NCBI GenBank assembly: GCA_009995045.1
Contig: JAACQG010000006.1
Span: 39,155 to 102,362, forward strand
Direction of reading: 5' to 3'
Source of the DNA: Alphaproteobacteria bacterium
GTDB taxonomy: Bacteria > Pseudomonadota > Alphaproteobacteria > Micavibrionales > Micavibrionaceae
DNA length: 63,208 nucleotides
A program made the translations under genes and the position numbers. Position 1 is the first letter of the stretch. The number at the start of each line of letters is the position of its first letter. This document shows positions 18,766-28,289 of this stretch, piece by piece. The notes beneath the pieces were generated by a model. That model saw only the letters and a list, made by a program, of their open reading frames with translations. It had not been told where the DNA came from and did not search any database.

Positions 18766-18782
18766 GACAAAAAAGAGCGCAA

Positions 18783-19109
18783 ATGAAAGACAGTTTCTCA
18801 TATTACGATATCCTTGGCATTCCGAACAGAGCATCGGATGACGATATCAAACGTGCTTATCTCAATTTGGCAAAAAAATACCACCCGGATTACAACCCAC
18901 ATAATCGCAAACTCGCATCGCATAGATTTCAAGCCATCCTTGAAGCATATGAAGCAATCAAAACACGTGAAAAACGCGCCGCCTATAATCGCAAATTGCG
19001 ATTAGCCGCAGAAAACGACAATCAAAAACCTGCGGGCGACAGCATCTTTTCAAAACTCGGAACGCTGTTCACAATCAACAAACAGCCACATAAAGAGACA
19101 CAAAAATAA
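18783..19109 (+). CDS. Small J-domain protein
   Basis: A 108-residue protein whose first 65 residues form a J domain: [20 protein letters not shown] (helices I-II), the invariant HPD in KKYHPDYNP at about residues 36-44, then [23 protein letters not shown] (helix III-IV). There is no Gly/Phe region, zinc finger or substrate domain; a 40-residue polar tail follows. It should stimulate DnaK ATPase. The stop and the dnaJ ATG overlap (TAATG at 19107-19111), so the two are translationally coupled. Placement between dnaK and dnaJ is unusual. Confidence 0.85.
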   Translation: MKDSFSYYDILGIPNRASDDDIKRAYLNLAKKYHPDYNPHNRKLASHRFQAILEAYEAIKTREKRAAYNRKLRLAAENDNQKPAGDSIFSKLGTLFTINKQPHKETQK

Positions 19110-20275
19110 TGGCCAAAGATTTTTACAAAACCCTAGAGGTTGATAAAAGCGCAAGCAAAGAAGAGCTGAAAAAAGCGTATCGCAAACTTGCGATGAAATA
19201 TCACCCCGATCAAAACAAAGACAATCCCGAAGCAGAAGCAAAATTCAAAGAAATTAGCGAAGCTTACGACATCCTTAAAGACGACCAAAAACGCGCAGCC
19301 TATGATCAATATGGTAACGCCGCATTCGATGGTTCTATGGGCGGCGGAGCGGCAGGCGGATTTGGCGGCGGCGCTGGATTTGGCGGAGCGGGCGCATTCT
19401 CTGACATATTTGAAGACATGTTCGGTGACATGATGGGCGGCGGTCGCGGCGGAAGAGGCGGCGGAGCTGCACGCGGATCAGACTTGCAATACACACTCGA
19501 AATCTCCCTAGAAGACGCCTTCAAAGGCAAAGAAGCCAAAATCAAAGTACCTGTCAATGAAACATGCGACAGCTGCAAAGGCTCCGGCGCGAAAGACGGC
19601 TCCGGCGCAGCAACCTGCTCAACATGTGACGGCGCAGGACGCGTGCGCCAACAACAGGGGTTCTTCACTGTGGAGCGAACTTGCCCGACCTGTAACGGAC
19701 AAGGCAACATCATCAAAGATGCCTGTAACGCATGTGGCGGTGAAGGTCGCAAGAAAAAAGAAAAAAACCTCCAAATCAAAGTCCCCGCAGGCGTAGAAAG
19801 CGGCAGACGTATCCGCTTAAGCGGCGAGGGAGAAGCAGGCCTGCGCGGTGGTCCACACGGCGACCTCTATGTTCTCTTATCTGTAAAACCGCATAAATTC
19901 TTCAAACGCAACGGCGCCAATCTTTATGGCCGCGTTCCGATCGCCATTACAAAAGCAGCATTGGGCGGCGAAGTACAAGTTCCGACAATCGAAGGAAAAT
20001 CTGCAAAAGTCAAAATCCCCGCAGGCACGCAAACAGGTCAACAATTCCGCCTAAAAGATAAAGGCATGACCATGATGCAAACATCCAATCGCGGTGATCT
20101 TTTCATTGAGATATTCGTTGAAACCCCTGTTAACTTGAATAAAGAACAGCAAGAGTTGATGAAAAAACTGGATAAAGATGTGGGCGACGGAAACGCAGGA
20201 TCAAGTAAACACTCCCCTGAATCGAGTGGGTTCTTTACAAAAATGCGCGATATATGGGATGATCTAAAAGATTAA
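19109..20275 (+). CDS. dnaJ: Chaperone DnaJ
   Basis: Hsp40 co-chaperone, 388 residues, type I. N-terminal J domain with HPD in [10 protein letters not shown] (about residues 29-38), a Gly-rich G/F linker (about 74-125), four CxxCxGxG zinc repeats ([32 protein letters not shown] at about 150-212) and the C-terminal substrate-binding domain. The ATG overlaps the stop of the small J protein. Confidence 0.98.
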   Translation: MAKDFYKTLEVDKSASKEELKKAYRKLAMKYHPDQNKDNPEAEAKFKEISEAYDILKDDQKRAAYDQYGNAAFDGSMGGGAAGGFGGGAGFGGAGAFSDIFEDMFGDMMGGGRGGRGGGAARGSDLQYTLEISLEDAFKGKEAKIKVPVNETCDSCKGSGAKDGSGAATCSTCDGAGRVRQQQGFFTVERTCPTCNGQGNIIKDACNACGGEGRKKKEKNLQIKVPAGVESGRRIRLSGEGEAGLRGGPHGDLYVLLSVKPHKFFKRNGANLYGRVPIAITKAALGGEVQVPTIEGKSAKVKIPAGTQTGQQFRLKDKGMTMMQTSNRGDLFIEIFVETPVNLNKEQQELMKKLDKDVGDGNAGSSKHSPESSGFFTKMRDIWDDLKD

Positions 20276-20293
20276 ATTTTAATTAGGAAACCC

Positions 20294-20695
20294 ATGGCTG
20301 ATGATACAATTATTACATCGCTGAACTTTAACGACAATATCCCCGGAAAAGTTCTAAACGATAAAAAAAACGAGCTAGATGTCCTGATTGGATATGTAAG
20401 CGGCCTTCCCATGCGCTACGAAAGCGAATCCAGCCATAATCGTGGACTTGCACTTGCGCTTTTTGACAAAGGAATTGGCCAAAGCGAGCTTGATAAACGA
20501 TGCCAAAAACTCTCCGAAGATTGCCGCATAGAAAAGCTCGACGTCCTAATCACAAAGGGAGACTACCCATTTGACAGGCGCTGGTATCTCATCGGTGATC
20601 TTACCAAAATGTTGACCATCGCCCAAAAAGGAAAAATGCAAACGCCGTTCAGCGACTTTTTCTACGATGAAATTTTAGAAATATTGGATCAATAA
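20294..20695 (+). CDS. Conserved-looking hypothetical protein
   Basis: A 133-residue soluble protein of mixed charge, not recognised. It has a central LDVLITKGDYPFDRRWYLIGDL segment with alternating hydrophobic residues, and no signal peptide or membrane helix. It is preceded by AGGAAA and placed 18 bases after dnaJ and 2 bases before dapB, so it is almost certainly co-transcribed with both. Confidence 0.75.
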   Translation: MADDTIITSLNFNDNIPGKVLNDKKNELDVLIGYVSGLPMRYESESSHNRGLALALFDKGIGQSELDKRCQKLSEDCRIEKLDVLITKGDYPFDRRWYLIGDLTKMLTIAQKGKMQTPFSDFFYDEILEILDQ

Positions 20696-20697
20696 TT

Positions 20698-21468
20698 ATG
20701 CGCATTGGCATCACGGGCTGCACGGGACGTGTCGGCAAAATATTAATCGAAGAACTAAGCAACGGAAGCTGGGATGGCTTAGAGCTTTCTTGTGGACACG
20801 CGCGCGACACATCCAAAGTAAAAGACCCATCCTTCACCGTCACAGATGATGCAGATGAGCTATTCAAACATTCAGATGCCGTCATCGACTTCACCCTCCC
20901 TGATGCCCTGCCCGCACATTTAATCTTAGCGGCAAAACATAAAACCGCACTTATCATCGGCACCACAGGCATTGATGAAAAAGGCGAAGCCGCCATTAAG
21001 AACGCCGCAAAAGACACGGCCATCGTCTATGCCGCCAATATGAGCCTCGGTGTAAACCTGCTCCTCGCCCTCGTCGAGCGCGCCGCGGCCAGCCTGAATG
21101 ACGACTGGGATATCGAAATTTTCGAAAGCCACCATAAACACAAAATCGACGCCCCCTCAGGGACAGCCCTCGCAATCGGTAAAGCCGCCGCAGAGGGACG
21201 TAACGTGAACCTCGACGATGTCAAAGTCACCGCCCGCGACGGCGTAACAGGTGAGCGCAAAAAAGGGGATATCGGGTTTTCAGTTGCGCGCGGCGGCGAT
21301 GTCGTCGGTGAACACACTGCATTTTTCTACGGCGCAGGCGAGCGCATTGAACTCACACACATGGCGCGCGACCGCAGCCTCTTTGCACGCGGCGCACTAC
21401 AAGCGGCCAAATGGTGCGACGGCAAACCCGCCGGATTATACTCAATGAAAGATGTGCTCGGCCTCTAA
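20698..21468 (+). CDS. dapB: 4-hydroxy-tetrahydrodipicolinate reductase
   Basis: NAD(P)H-dependent step of the lysine/diaminopimelate pathway. The Rossmann N-terminus is MRIGITGCTGRVGKILIEEL. IIGTTGIDEKG (about residue 84) and the catalytic signature ESHHKHKIDAPSGTAL (about residues 143-158) are intact. The 256-residue length is normal. It supplies meso-DAP for peptidoglycan as well as lysine. It is the last gene of the dnaJ transcription unit and converges with ogt. Confidence 0.97.
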   Translation: MRIGITGCTGRVGKILIEELSNGSWDGLELSCGHARDTSKVKDPSFTVTDDADELFKHSDAVIDFTLPDALPAHLILAAKHKTALIIGTTGIDEKGEAAIKNAAKDTAIVYAANMSLGVNLLLALVERAAASLNDDWDIEIFESHHKHKIDAPSGTALAIGKAAAEGRNVNLDDVKVTARDGVTGERKKGDIGFSVARGGDVVGEHTAFFYGAGERIELTHMARDRSLFARGALQAAKWCDGKPAGLYSMKDVLGL

Positions 21469-21472
21469 AACG

Positions 21473-22015
21473 CTATGCCGCCAAAGAAACATTTTCCTCA
21501 AGCAACAAATTACGCTTAATCTCAACACCCCAACCATAATGACCAATCCCGCCAGAGGCCTGAACAACGCGGTGACATGGCACAATAAGAGAAACAGGGT
21601 TTTCACCCACCGCACTGCCCACCGCGCGCGCGGCCAAGGGACGTCCAATTTTTCGGGCAATATCGCTATAGGCACAAACCTGCCCTTTAGGAATACCCAT
21701 CAACGCCTCCCAAACCGCAATTTGAAAATCGCTGCCCCGTAAATCCAAGGGCAGCATATCAAAACGATCATATTCCCACGCATCCATAACCTGATTGATA
21801 AAAGCATTCATACCCGCATCATCACGCACCAAATAGGCACCGGAAAAGTGACGCTCCAACCTCTCTAAACCATTACCCTTAAATGCTAAATTCTGCCCAC
21901 GATCGACCATAAAGCCCAACCAGCAAATCCCCTTAGCCGTGCGCGCCAAAACGATTTGGCCAATAGTGGTAGAATGAATACCGTAGTGAATATACTCTGG
22001 AGATAAAGACATCAT
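21473..22015 (-). CDS. ogt: Methylated-DNA-[protein]-cysteine S-methyltransferase
   Basis: Suicide repair protein that takes the alkyl group from O6-alkylguanine. The active site IVPCHRVVQASGGIGHYGWG lies at about residues 142-161, and the preceding GSAVGENPVS helix-turn-helix contacts DNA. FQIAVWEALMGIPKGQVCAYSDIA is the usual start of the C-terminal domain. The N-terminal RNase H-like half is present, but there is no Ada metal-binding domain. Confidence 0.95.
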   Translation of the reverse strand: MMSLSPEYIHYGIHSTTIGQIVLARTAKGICWLGFMVDRGQNLAFKGNGLERLERHFSGAYLVRDDAGMNAFINQVMDAWEYDRFDMLPLDLRGSDFQIAVWEALMGIPKGQVCAYSDIARKIGRPLAARAVGSAVGENPVSLIVPCHRVVQASGGIGHYGWGVEIKRNLLLEENVSLAA

Positions 22016-22112
22016 ATCTCTCCTGCTGGTTGAATAAATTCAGACTATGGATTTTCTCTGCGATTTACAAATTTTTTACACAAAACACTGATAAGCATGA
22101 TAAAAATGCCCT

Positions 22113-22781
22113 ATGCCAAAACCACCTACCAAGCCATATAAAAAACGCATGCCCAAAGAAGATATCTTTGAATTCTTCAAACGCCTGCATGCCATTGACC
22201 CTGAACCAACCAGCGACCTTGAATGGACCAACGCCTACACATTGCTGGTTGCCGTCACCCTCTCCGCTCAGGCCACAGATGAAGGCGTTAACCGCGCCAC
22301 AAAAGAGCTATTCAAAATCGTCGACACACCAGAAAAAATGCGCGACCTTGGCCTCGAACCATTAAAAGAACACATAAAAACAATCGGTCTTTATAACAAC
22401 AAAGCCAAAAACGTTATCGCCATGGCTGATATCCTCATCAATGAGTTTGATGGCCAAGTGCCGCAAACACGCGATGAATTAACCTCACTCCCCGGTGTGG
22501 GCAGGAAAACCGCAAATGTCGTCTTGAATGTTGTTTTTGGCAAGCCAACCATGGCAGTCGACACCCATATCTTCCGCGTGTCTAACCGCACAGGCATGGC
22601 ACCGGGCAAAAACCCGGATCAAGTCGAACTGGCTCTATTGAAAATAATGCCTGAAGAATTCGCACTTCACGCACATCATTGGCTCATCCTACATGGGCGC
22701 TATACTTGCGTTGCGCGCAAACCAAAATGCGACCAATGCGTGGTTTATGATCTATGCCAATTTAAGGAAAAAACAGCTTAA
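22113..22781 (+). CDS. nth: Endonuclease III
   Basis: DNA glycosylase/AP lyase for oxidised pyrimidines. Helix-hairpin-helix LPGVGRKTANVVL with the catalytic Lys and the downstream AVDTHIFRVSNR with the catalytic Asp. The C-terminal 4Fe-4S loop has the spacing C-x6-C-x2-C-x5-C (CVARKPKCDQCVVYDLC). At 222 residues it is normal; the first 13 residues are a basic extension. Confidence 0.97.
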   Translation: MPKPPTKPYKKRMPKEDIFEFFKRLHAIDPEPTSDLEWTNAYTLLVAVTLSAQATDEGVNRATKELFKIVDTPEKMRDLGLEPLKEHIKTIGLYNNKAKNVIAMADILINEFDGQVPQTRDELTSLPGVGRKTANVVLNVVFGKPTMAVDTHIFRVSNRTGMAPGKNPDQVELALLKIMPEEFALHAHHWLILHGRYTCVARKPKCDQCVVYDLCQFKEKTA

Positions 22782-22817
22782 AAAACCCGCGCCTTAATGA
22801 GTGCCGATCTAACGAGC

Positions 22818-23330
22818 CTATTGCGCCGGTGCTTTAAAGATCGCGTTAATATCAATCAATGAAATCATCGTATCATGCGCAACCAAATCCTGCATACAAT
22901 CACTCGCCGCGACTGAATCTTTCGCACGGGTATCACGTTGGCGCACTTCATAATGGGCAACATGTGATCGGGCAACATCCTCAACACGATCCACTGTGAA
23001 ATAGACATCCATCACGCAGTTATCATTGCGGTATTGCCAAATTGTTGTCGGCAAATCACGACGAACCAATTCCGGCTTATCAAAAATTTGAACGATATCA
23101 TGACCGCTAAGATCAAGGATTTGATCAACATCCTTACGAAGACGCGCACTCAAATGACGCTTGCGTGCTGGCTTGTAATTAGCCATCTCGCCTTGTCCAT
23201 CCCCATTGCCGATGGACGCATAAGCATAATTACGATCACCACCCGCAAAGGAGAGATAAACCGCAAACGCGGCAACCGCGCAAAAACATGCAATTATAAA
23301 ATGTGTGTGTTTATTATTTATCATAATCAA
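22818..23330 (-). CDS. Membrane-anchored hypothetical protein
   Basis: A 170-residue protein with one N-terminal hydrophobic helix (FIIACFCAVAAFAVYLSF, about residues 11-28) and a periplasmic or soluble remainder. The core has IVQIFDKPELVRRDLPTTIW and a QYRNDNCVMDVYF beta segment, similar in feel to small lipoprotein/SmpA-like folds, and a second Cys (SDCMQDL) that could pair with the first. No family is assigned. A terminator for the upstream bactofilin gene lies just before it. Confidence 0.65.
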   Translation of the reverse strand: MIMINNKHTHFIIACFCAVAAFAVYLSFAGGDRNYAYASIGNGDGQGEMANYKPARKRHLSARLRKDVDQILDLSGHDIVQIFDKPELVRRDLPTTIWQYRNDNCVMDVYFTVDRVEDVARSHVAHYEVRQRDTRAKDSVAASDCMQDLVAHDTMISLIDINAIFKAPAQ

Positions 23331-23351
23331 TACTCAAAATATTTTTCCCTT

Positions 23352-23388
23352 AAAAAAGCAAGAGCCGCACACGAAAACAGCTCTTGCT
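23352..23388 (-). terminator. Rho-independent terminator after bactofilin gene
   Basis: On the minus strand, AGCAAGAGC (23388-23380) and GCTCTTGCT (23365-23357) form a perfect 9-base stem around a 14-base loop, followed by six T. It ends transcripts from the bactofilin gene. Confidence 0.88.
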
Positions 23389-23431
23389 ATATGGGGACTA
23401 TAAATTTTACTCAAAAAATTACCGCGCTGAA

Positions 23432-24256
23432 TTACTCAGCAGCCGTGGCAGCTTTACTAAAAAGACCACCGTCGCTATTGGCCGGCTCAGGCTTATTCTC
23501 AGTTTGAGCCTTTTGTGGCTTTCCCGCAGATTTTGGTGCCTCTTTTTTAGCCGCTGAAGGAGCAGGTTTAGTTGACGCTGCAACACCGCTAAGTGGTGTA
23601 AGCTTACCGTCAATAATCGCGCCAGCTTCGATTTCCAATTCTTTATATGCAATCGTACCTGTAACAGTCGCACCTTCACGAAGAACAAGACGTCCATGCG
23701 CAGTGATATCGCCTTCAAAGCGACCAGCGATTGTTGCATCTTCAATTTCAACAGTACCGTAAAATACGCCTGTCTCTGCAATATCAAGAACGCTCGCGCC
23801 CTTCAATGCTGCTTCAACTGTACCTTCAACAAGAAGATAGTCACATGACTCAATCTCACCAGACATTGTAATACCAGCACCGATTGTCAAGCGACGATCA
23901 CCCGCAGATGCAGGGGCATTCGATGCCGCATGTGATGGCGCATAGCCAGAATATGACGGTGATACTGACGCGGAACCAGGATAACCACCTGTGCTTGCTG
24001 GTGCTGTTCCTGCACGTTGGTAAGCAGATGATGGAATATCGATCTGTGCTTCTTTTTTATCTTCTGATGCTGTTTCAGATTGGCTCATTGGGGCTGCTTC
24101 CTTTTCTGGTTGGGAATTTGTTTCTTTAGTATCCTGAATTGCTTTTTCTTGTGTAACCGCTTCCGGTTTTGCTTCTACTATTTTGCTTTCATTGGCCGAC
24201 TTATTTGTCGCGTCTGAAGGCTCATTTTCTGTTTCGGACTTAACACGATGAAACAT
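23432..24256 (-). CDS. Bactofilin-domain protein
   Basis: Cytoskeletal polymer-forming protein. The C-terminal part (about residues 130-235) is a beta-helical bactofilin domain: ITMSGEIESCDYLLVEGTVE, VFYGTVEIEDATIAGRFEGD, HGRLVLREGATVTGTI, KELEIEAGAIIDGKL. It is flanked by a long disordered, Glu/Ser/Ala-rich N-terminus and an Ala/Lys tail. GGGGAGA 6 bases upstream fixes the start at 24256 (MFHRVKSETENE); an upstream reading to 24397 has no such signal. Bactofilins organise cell-shape or envelope machinery. The unusually long N-terminal arm may be the partner- or membrane-binding part. Confidence 0.88.
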   Translation of the reverse strand: MFHRVKSETENEPSDATNKSANESKIVEAKPEAVTQEKAIQDTKETNSQPEKEAAPMSQSETASEDKKEAQIDIPSSAYQRAGTAPASTGGYPGSASVSPSYSGYAPSHAASNAPASAGDRRLTIGAGITMSGEIESCDYLLVEGTVEAALKGASVLDIAETGVFYGTVEIEDATIAGRFEGDITAHGRLVLREGATVTGTIAYKELEIEAGAIIDGKLTPLSGVAASTKPAPSAAKKEAPKSAGKPQKAQTENKPEPANSDGGLFSKAATAAE

Positions 24257-24480
24257 ATTTTCTCCCCACGTATAGGTTAACGGATTAAACACATCTGATC
24301 CGTACAGTAAAAAGCATGGATCAAAACTCATATAACTATTGTTTAGTAATGCGCATCTCTTAGCATGCAGGGCCGATAGTGACAAGAAATAAATCATCGA
24401 AACCCGCCAAAAGGCACTTAAAGAATTGGTTCTACTGCATTAATTTTTCTGGATAATTTTGCAAACCCTCACACTTAAAA

Positions 24481-26343
24481 TTAAGTATGAAAGTGATCAT
24501 ATATTTTCTGCGCTAGCTGTTTGGATATACCATCAACACTCGCAAGGTCATCAACCCCTGCCCCCGAAACCGCTTTTGCCGATCCAAAGCGATGCAATAA
24601 CGCCCGCTTTCGTGACCCTCCAACACCCGCAATTTCATCAAGCGGGTTTTGTGAAATCTGCTTCACACGACGCGCCCGATGTGTCCCGATCGCAAAGCGA
24701 TGAACCTCATCACGCAGCCGTTGAAGATAATGCAAAACAGGATCATTAATAGGAAGCTGAAACCCCATCTTTCCACCCGCCACAAAAAACTGCTCACGCC
24801 CCGCATTCCGGTCTTCTCCCTTGGCAATCGCCACCAAGGTCAGCTTATCCAGCAAGCCATAATCTTCCAAAACCTCACGACAAACGGACAATTGTCCTTT
24901 ACCACCATCAACCAGCACGAGATCAGGCCAATTGCTCTCATCGCCCTCCTCTTGCTCTTTCATCGCCCGTTTAAACCTGCGCTCAAAAACCTCACGCATC
25001 ATGCCGTAATCATCTGCCGCATCGGCGCGGCGAATGTTAAACTTGCGATATGCATTTTTTTGAAACCCGTCCGGCCCCGCAACAACCATGCCGCCGACCA
25101 TATTCGTGCCAGAGATATGCGAGTTATCATAAACCTCAATGCGCTTTGGCGGCTCTTCCATGCCAAACAATTCAGCAACCCCCTGCAGATGACGTGCCTC
25201 CGTCTCCTTTTCCAACAGATGCCGCTCAATCGCCGCAACCGCATTCTTAGCCACAAAATCTAACACACGCTTGCGACCACCACGTTGCGGCTGACTAATC
25301 TTCACCTTCGCATCAATCTTTGACCCGAATGCTTCCTCGATTAAAAGCTTATCAACAGGAACATGAGACACCAAAATCTCTCGTGGCACAGGCTTATTCT
25401 CGTAAAACTGTGCCATAAACGCGCCCATCACATCCTCCAGCGCATCATCAGGGCTGTGTCGCGGAAAATACGAGCGGTTACCGAAATTTCGTCCTGATCG
25501 GAAGAAAAACACCTGCACGCAAATCTTTCCTGCCTTTTGCACCAGCGCAATAACATCCGCGTTTTTCATCCCCTCAAGATTAATATCCTGACGCGCCTGT
25601 ATCCCCGCAAGCGCCTTAATACGATCACGATAGCGCGCAGCCTCCTCGTAATTCATCCCATCACTGGCCGCCTGCATTTTCGCCTGCATTCGCTTTTGTA
25701 CCGCATGACTTTTCCCCTCAAGGAAATCCTGCGCCTCGCGCATCTGCTCCGCATACTCATCCTTGGACACCTTTCCCACACACGGCGCAGTGCAGCGTTT
25801 AATGTGGTATTGCAGGCACGGACGGTTACGATTAGAAAAATAACTATCCGTACAGTTTCGAATTAAAAACACCCGCTGCAAGATGCCAATCGTACGGTTA
25901 ACATCCCCCGCACTGGCGAATGGCCCGAAATAATCCCCCTTGCGTTTTTTCACCCCGCGATGCTTGGTGACTTGCGGGTAATCATGATCACTGGGCACAA
26001 AAATATACGGAAAGGATTTATCATCACGCAGCAAAATATTATAACGCGGCTTCAGCTTTTTAATAAGATTACTCTCCAAAAGCAAAGCCTCGGCTTCCGT
26101 ATGCGTATGAATAAACTCCATCTTGCGTGTTTGCGAAATCATCCGCTGAAGGCGAAACGGAAGACGCGCAAAATTGGTGTAAGACGTCACCCGTTTCTTC
26201 AATGATTTCGCCTTACCGACATATAAAATATCATCCTTATCAGAAATCATCCGATACACACCGGGCGTATCGGGCAGTTTCTGCGCGTGGGATCGAATAA
26301 CCGCCACACCCTTTTCTATCATTGATAAATCATCAAAACTCAT
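24481..26343 (-). CDS. uvrC: Excinuclease ABC subunit C
   Basis: Makes both incisions in nucleotide excision repair. The N-terminal GIY-YIG nuclease reads TPGVYRMISDKDDILYVGKAKSLKKR (about residues 24-50 in two stretches). Next come the Cys-containing linker, a UVR motif (about residue 210), the RNase H-like 5' nuclease with EVYDNSHISGTNMVGGMV and LVDGGKGQL, and a C-terminal double helix-hairpin-helix (IAGVGGSRKRALLHRFGSAK). At 620 residues it is full length. Confidence 0.98.
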   Translation of the reverse strand: MSFDDLSMIEKGVAVIRSHAQKLPDTPGVYRMISDKDDILYVGKAKSLKKRVTSYTNFARLPFRLQRMISQTRKMEFIHTHTEAEALLLESNLIKKLKPRYNILLRDDKSFPYIFVPSDHDYPQVTKHRGVKKRKGDYFGPFASAGDVNRTIGILQRVFLIRNCTDSYFSNRNRPCLQYHIKRCTAPCVGKVSKDEYAEQMREAQDFLEGKSHAVQKRMQAKMQAASDGMNYEEAARYRDRIKALAGIQARQDINLEGMKNADVIALVQKAGKICVQVFFFRSGRNFGNRSYFPRHSPDDALEDVMGAFMAQFYENKPVPREILVSHVPVDKLLIEEAFGSKIDAKVKISQPQRGGRKRVLDFVAKNAVAAIERHLLEKETEARHLQGVAELFGMEEPPKRIEVYDNSHISGTNMVGGMVVAGPDGFQKNAYRKFNIRRADAADDYGMMREVFERRFKRAMKEQEEGDESNWPDLVLVDGGKGQLSVCREVLEDYGLLDKLTLVAIAKGEDRNAGREQFFVAGGKMGFQLPINDPVLHYLQRLRDEVHRFAIGTHRARRVKQISQNPLDEIAGVGGSRKRALLHRFGSAKAVSGAGVDDLASVDGISKQLAQKIYDHFHT

Positions 26344-26429
26344 AAGAAAGATTTAGAACGCGCACCATCGAAAAGCAATCTCGCAAAACTCTTAAAGCAC
26401 AGAGACATACACTTTATACTTGACAAACA

Positions 26430-26456
26430 TTGCAATATATCAACTATTGATTGCAA
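26430..26456. promoter_or_regulatory. Inverted repeat upstream of pentapeptide gene
   Basis: Perfect 7-base arms TTGCAAT (26430-26436) and ATTGCAA (26450-26456) with a 13-base spacer, immediately after a TTGACA (26420-26425) that could be a -35 element. It lies 56 bases before the pentapeptide-repeat gene. It could be an operator; no known regulator is matched. Confidence 0.35.
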
Positions 26457-26511
26457 TTAAATCTGGTCTTGCACATCAATGCAAAACAACAAACTGCGTG
26501 GGAGTACACTA

Positions 26512-27096
26512 ATGAAAAATTATAAATTAATCAGCAAAGACACTGAAAAAACACTATTTTCTGGATTTTTCCAAGACTTTAAAACCTGTTTAGAAGAGGC
26601 TGTTTCCAGAAGAATACCACTGAATAAAATCAATCTCAGCGGGAAAAACCTAAGCAACGCCAATCTTGATGACGGTATCTTTGGCGAAGCCGATTTTACA
26701 AACACCAACCTCACCGGCGCAAACATCTCCGAAAGCTATTGCAAAGGTGCAAATTTCGAAAACGCATCACTGTTTAACACATGCCTCGCTTACTCAAACC
26801 TGACAGGCTGTAATTTCAAACACGCCTCTTTCGGTGCAACTGATATGAGCGCCGCCATCATTGACCGCGCACAATTTTCAACCCTGTCCGCATTCACCAT
26901 CGATTTCACCAAAATCCGTCAAATGCGCGGTTGCACCTATCACGCGCATGATGGTCAGATATCAACATTATCCAAACCACCCATCGTCATAACAGGGATC
27001 GCCCCGTCCCCGATAATCATGCTCGACGACCATGTCTATACGGGACATCACCGCATTTTACTCACCGCCGAATCAGAATATGTAAAAATACATTGA
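26512..27096 (+). CDS. Pentapeptide-repeat protein
   Basis: A 194-residue protein. Residues about 45-120 form a right-handed beta-helix of A(D/N)LxX repeats: INLSGKNLSNANLDDGIFGEADFTN and onward through TNLTGANIS, KGANFENASL, SNLTGCNFKHASFGATDMSAA. The last 70 residues (IRQMRGCTYHAHDGQIST...) are not repetitive and may form a separate cap. The GGGAG before ATG 26512 supports that start over 26479. Pentapeptide proteins can mimic DNA and protect gyrase, but many have other roles; none can be chosen here. Confidence 0.85.
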   Translation: MKNYKLISKDTEKTLFSGFFQDFKTCLEEAVSRRIPLNKINLSGKNLSNANLDDGIFGEADFTNTNLTGANISESYCKGANFENASLFNTCLAYSNLTGCNFKHASFGATDMSAAIIDRAQFSTLSAFTIDFTKIRQMRGCTYHAHDGQISTLSKPPIVITGIAPSPIIMLDDHVYTGHHRILLTAESEYVKIH

Positions 27097-27409
27097 CATA
27101 ACAACCCATGATTGATATCGATAAAACAAAGAAAAGACCTGCATACCAAAGCAGGACTTAAGTTTCGTGTTAAGGATTATATATAAATGCATTGCTACTG
27201 GCGATTTAAGCACATGTTCGCTGTATATTCTGAAGTGTCAAAGAATATCGGCCCGCCCCCTTTTATCTACATACAACGCATAAAAAGTGAACTTATAATT
27301 GAATTTCCGTATGGGTATGCAATTATAACACCAAGACATGTTTTACATGGCGAATGCCGCTCACCTAAAATTGAGCATGAACAAAGCCAGAAACACGAAA
27401 TGAGTACAT
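27097..27409. other. Intergenic region, 313 bases
   Basis: AT-rich spacer between the pentapeptide gene and the MarR-like gene. It contains a weak CCTGC/GCAGG hairpin near 27140-27158 without a clear T run. A reading frame from 27187 to 27465 overlaps the MarR-like gene, has no ribosome-binding sequence and looks non-coding. No convincing gene is visible. Confidence 0.5.
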
Positions 27410-27736
27410 ATGAAAAAAGAAATCGAAGGCTTTTTAGGGCTTCTGAGGGAATTACAAAAAATTGACCCTGAATTCCCGCTGCAATACGCGATATGCCTCG
27501 CTGAAGTCACATTAAATGAAGGACTGTCAGTAACAGAGCTTTCCAACCGAACCGGCCTTGCCCTCTCCACTGTCTCACGCATTGTCGGCGCATTATCAAA
27601 ATACCGCCAAATGGGAAAACCATACGAGCTCATCGACCTAAAAACATCCGAAACATCTCGCCGCACAAAAGAAATATACCTCACCAAAAAAGGAAAACGC
27701 ATCGTTGGCAATATCGCGGGTTTAATGGCGGCTTAA
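27410..27736 (+). CDS. MarR-like winged-helix regulator
   Basis: A 108-residue DNA-binding protein. An N-terminal helix (EIEGFLGLLRELQKIDPEFP) leads into a winged helix-turn-helix with EGLSVTELSNRTGLALSTVSRIVGAL (about residues 42-67), followed by the wing SRRTKEIYLTKKGKRIVGNI. It lacks the long C-terminal dimerisation helix of full MarR proteins, so it is a minimal version. Its target is unknown. It overlaps the end of a convergent gene by 4 bases. Confidence 0.75.
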   Translation: MKKEIEGFLGLLRELQKIDPEFPLQYAICLAEVTLNEGLSVTELSNRTGLALSTVSRIVGALSKYRQMGKPYELIDLKTSETSRRTKEIYLTKKGKRIVGNIAGLMAA

Positions 27737-28020
27737 TCGAAAGATAGATGTTTCCCTGAAACCTCAAGCAAAGGAAAATGATTACCAGAAGCAGCTACAT
27801 CCAAAATTCTTTTAACAACTTCAAAATCCGTCTGCGCCATCTTGATCTCTCCTCGCCCATTTATCATATTCAAAGATAATTCACGAAGAGCAGTACTTAC
27901 ATGCGCGGCGTCTAAAGCGTCAACCGCATTAGCTGCAGCCCGCAATTGCGCTGCTAAAACTGGGTGGTCTGTTTGCTCAGCTACAGCAATTTGCGCAGCT
28001 ACACCATCATGAAAACTCAT
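27733..28020 (-). CDS. Hypothetical small protein
   Basis: A 95-residue soluble protein, Ala-rich in the first half (AAQIAVAEQTDHPVLAAQLRAAANAVDALDAAHVSTAL), largely helical by composition. Start 28020 (MSFHDGVAAQ) is chosen over 28038 because a purine-rich AAGAAG precedes it. No family is recognised. Its 3' end overlaps the MarR-like gene by 4 bases. Confidence 0.6.
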   Translation of the reverse strand: MSFHDGVAAQIAVAEQTDHPVLAAQLRAAANAVDALDAAHVSTALRELSLNMINGRGEIKMAQTDFEVVKRILDVAASGNHFPLLEVSGKHLSFD

Positions 28021-28134
28021 ATCATTTCTTCTTGTCATGAGTTATGTATATACATAAAAATATACATAGACAAGCATAAAAAGTGAAGGCAGTCCAAACC
28101 TTACCGACGGAAAGGTCTAGCATTAATTTTAAGA

Positions 28135-28220
28135 TGGTGCGGGTGGGGGGACTTGAACCCCCACGCCCATACGGACAACAGATTTTAAGTCTGCAGCGTC
28201 TACCATTCCGCCACACCCGC
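28135..28220 (-). tRNA. tRNA-Leu (anticodon UAA)
   Basis: The minus strand reads an acceptor arm GCGGGTG ... CACCCGC with discriminator A and an encoded CCA (28137-28135). The anticodon stem GCAGA/TCTGT encloses the loop CTTAAAA, giving anticodon TAA, which reads UUA. A long variable arm (TTGTCCGTATGGGCGTG region) and the T arm GGGGGTTCAAGTCCCCC mark a class II leucine tRNA. Confidence 0.97.
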
Positions 28221-28289
28221 ACATCTTAAGGCAATATCAATACGGGCATTGGAAACGAATTTCAAGCGGCAATAAGACACAAAATACCT

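Noticed and set aside
18764-18769. TTGACA just before the small J-protein gene as its promoter
   Set aside because: It lies only 14 bases from the ATG, inside the terminator T run, leaving no space for a -10.
27187-27465. 92-residue reading frame before the MarR-like gene
   Set aside because: It overlaps the MarR-like gene, lacks a ribosome-binding sequence and has a composition unlike neighbouring proteins.
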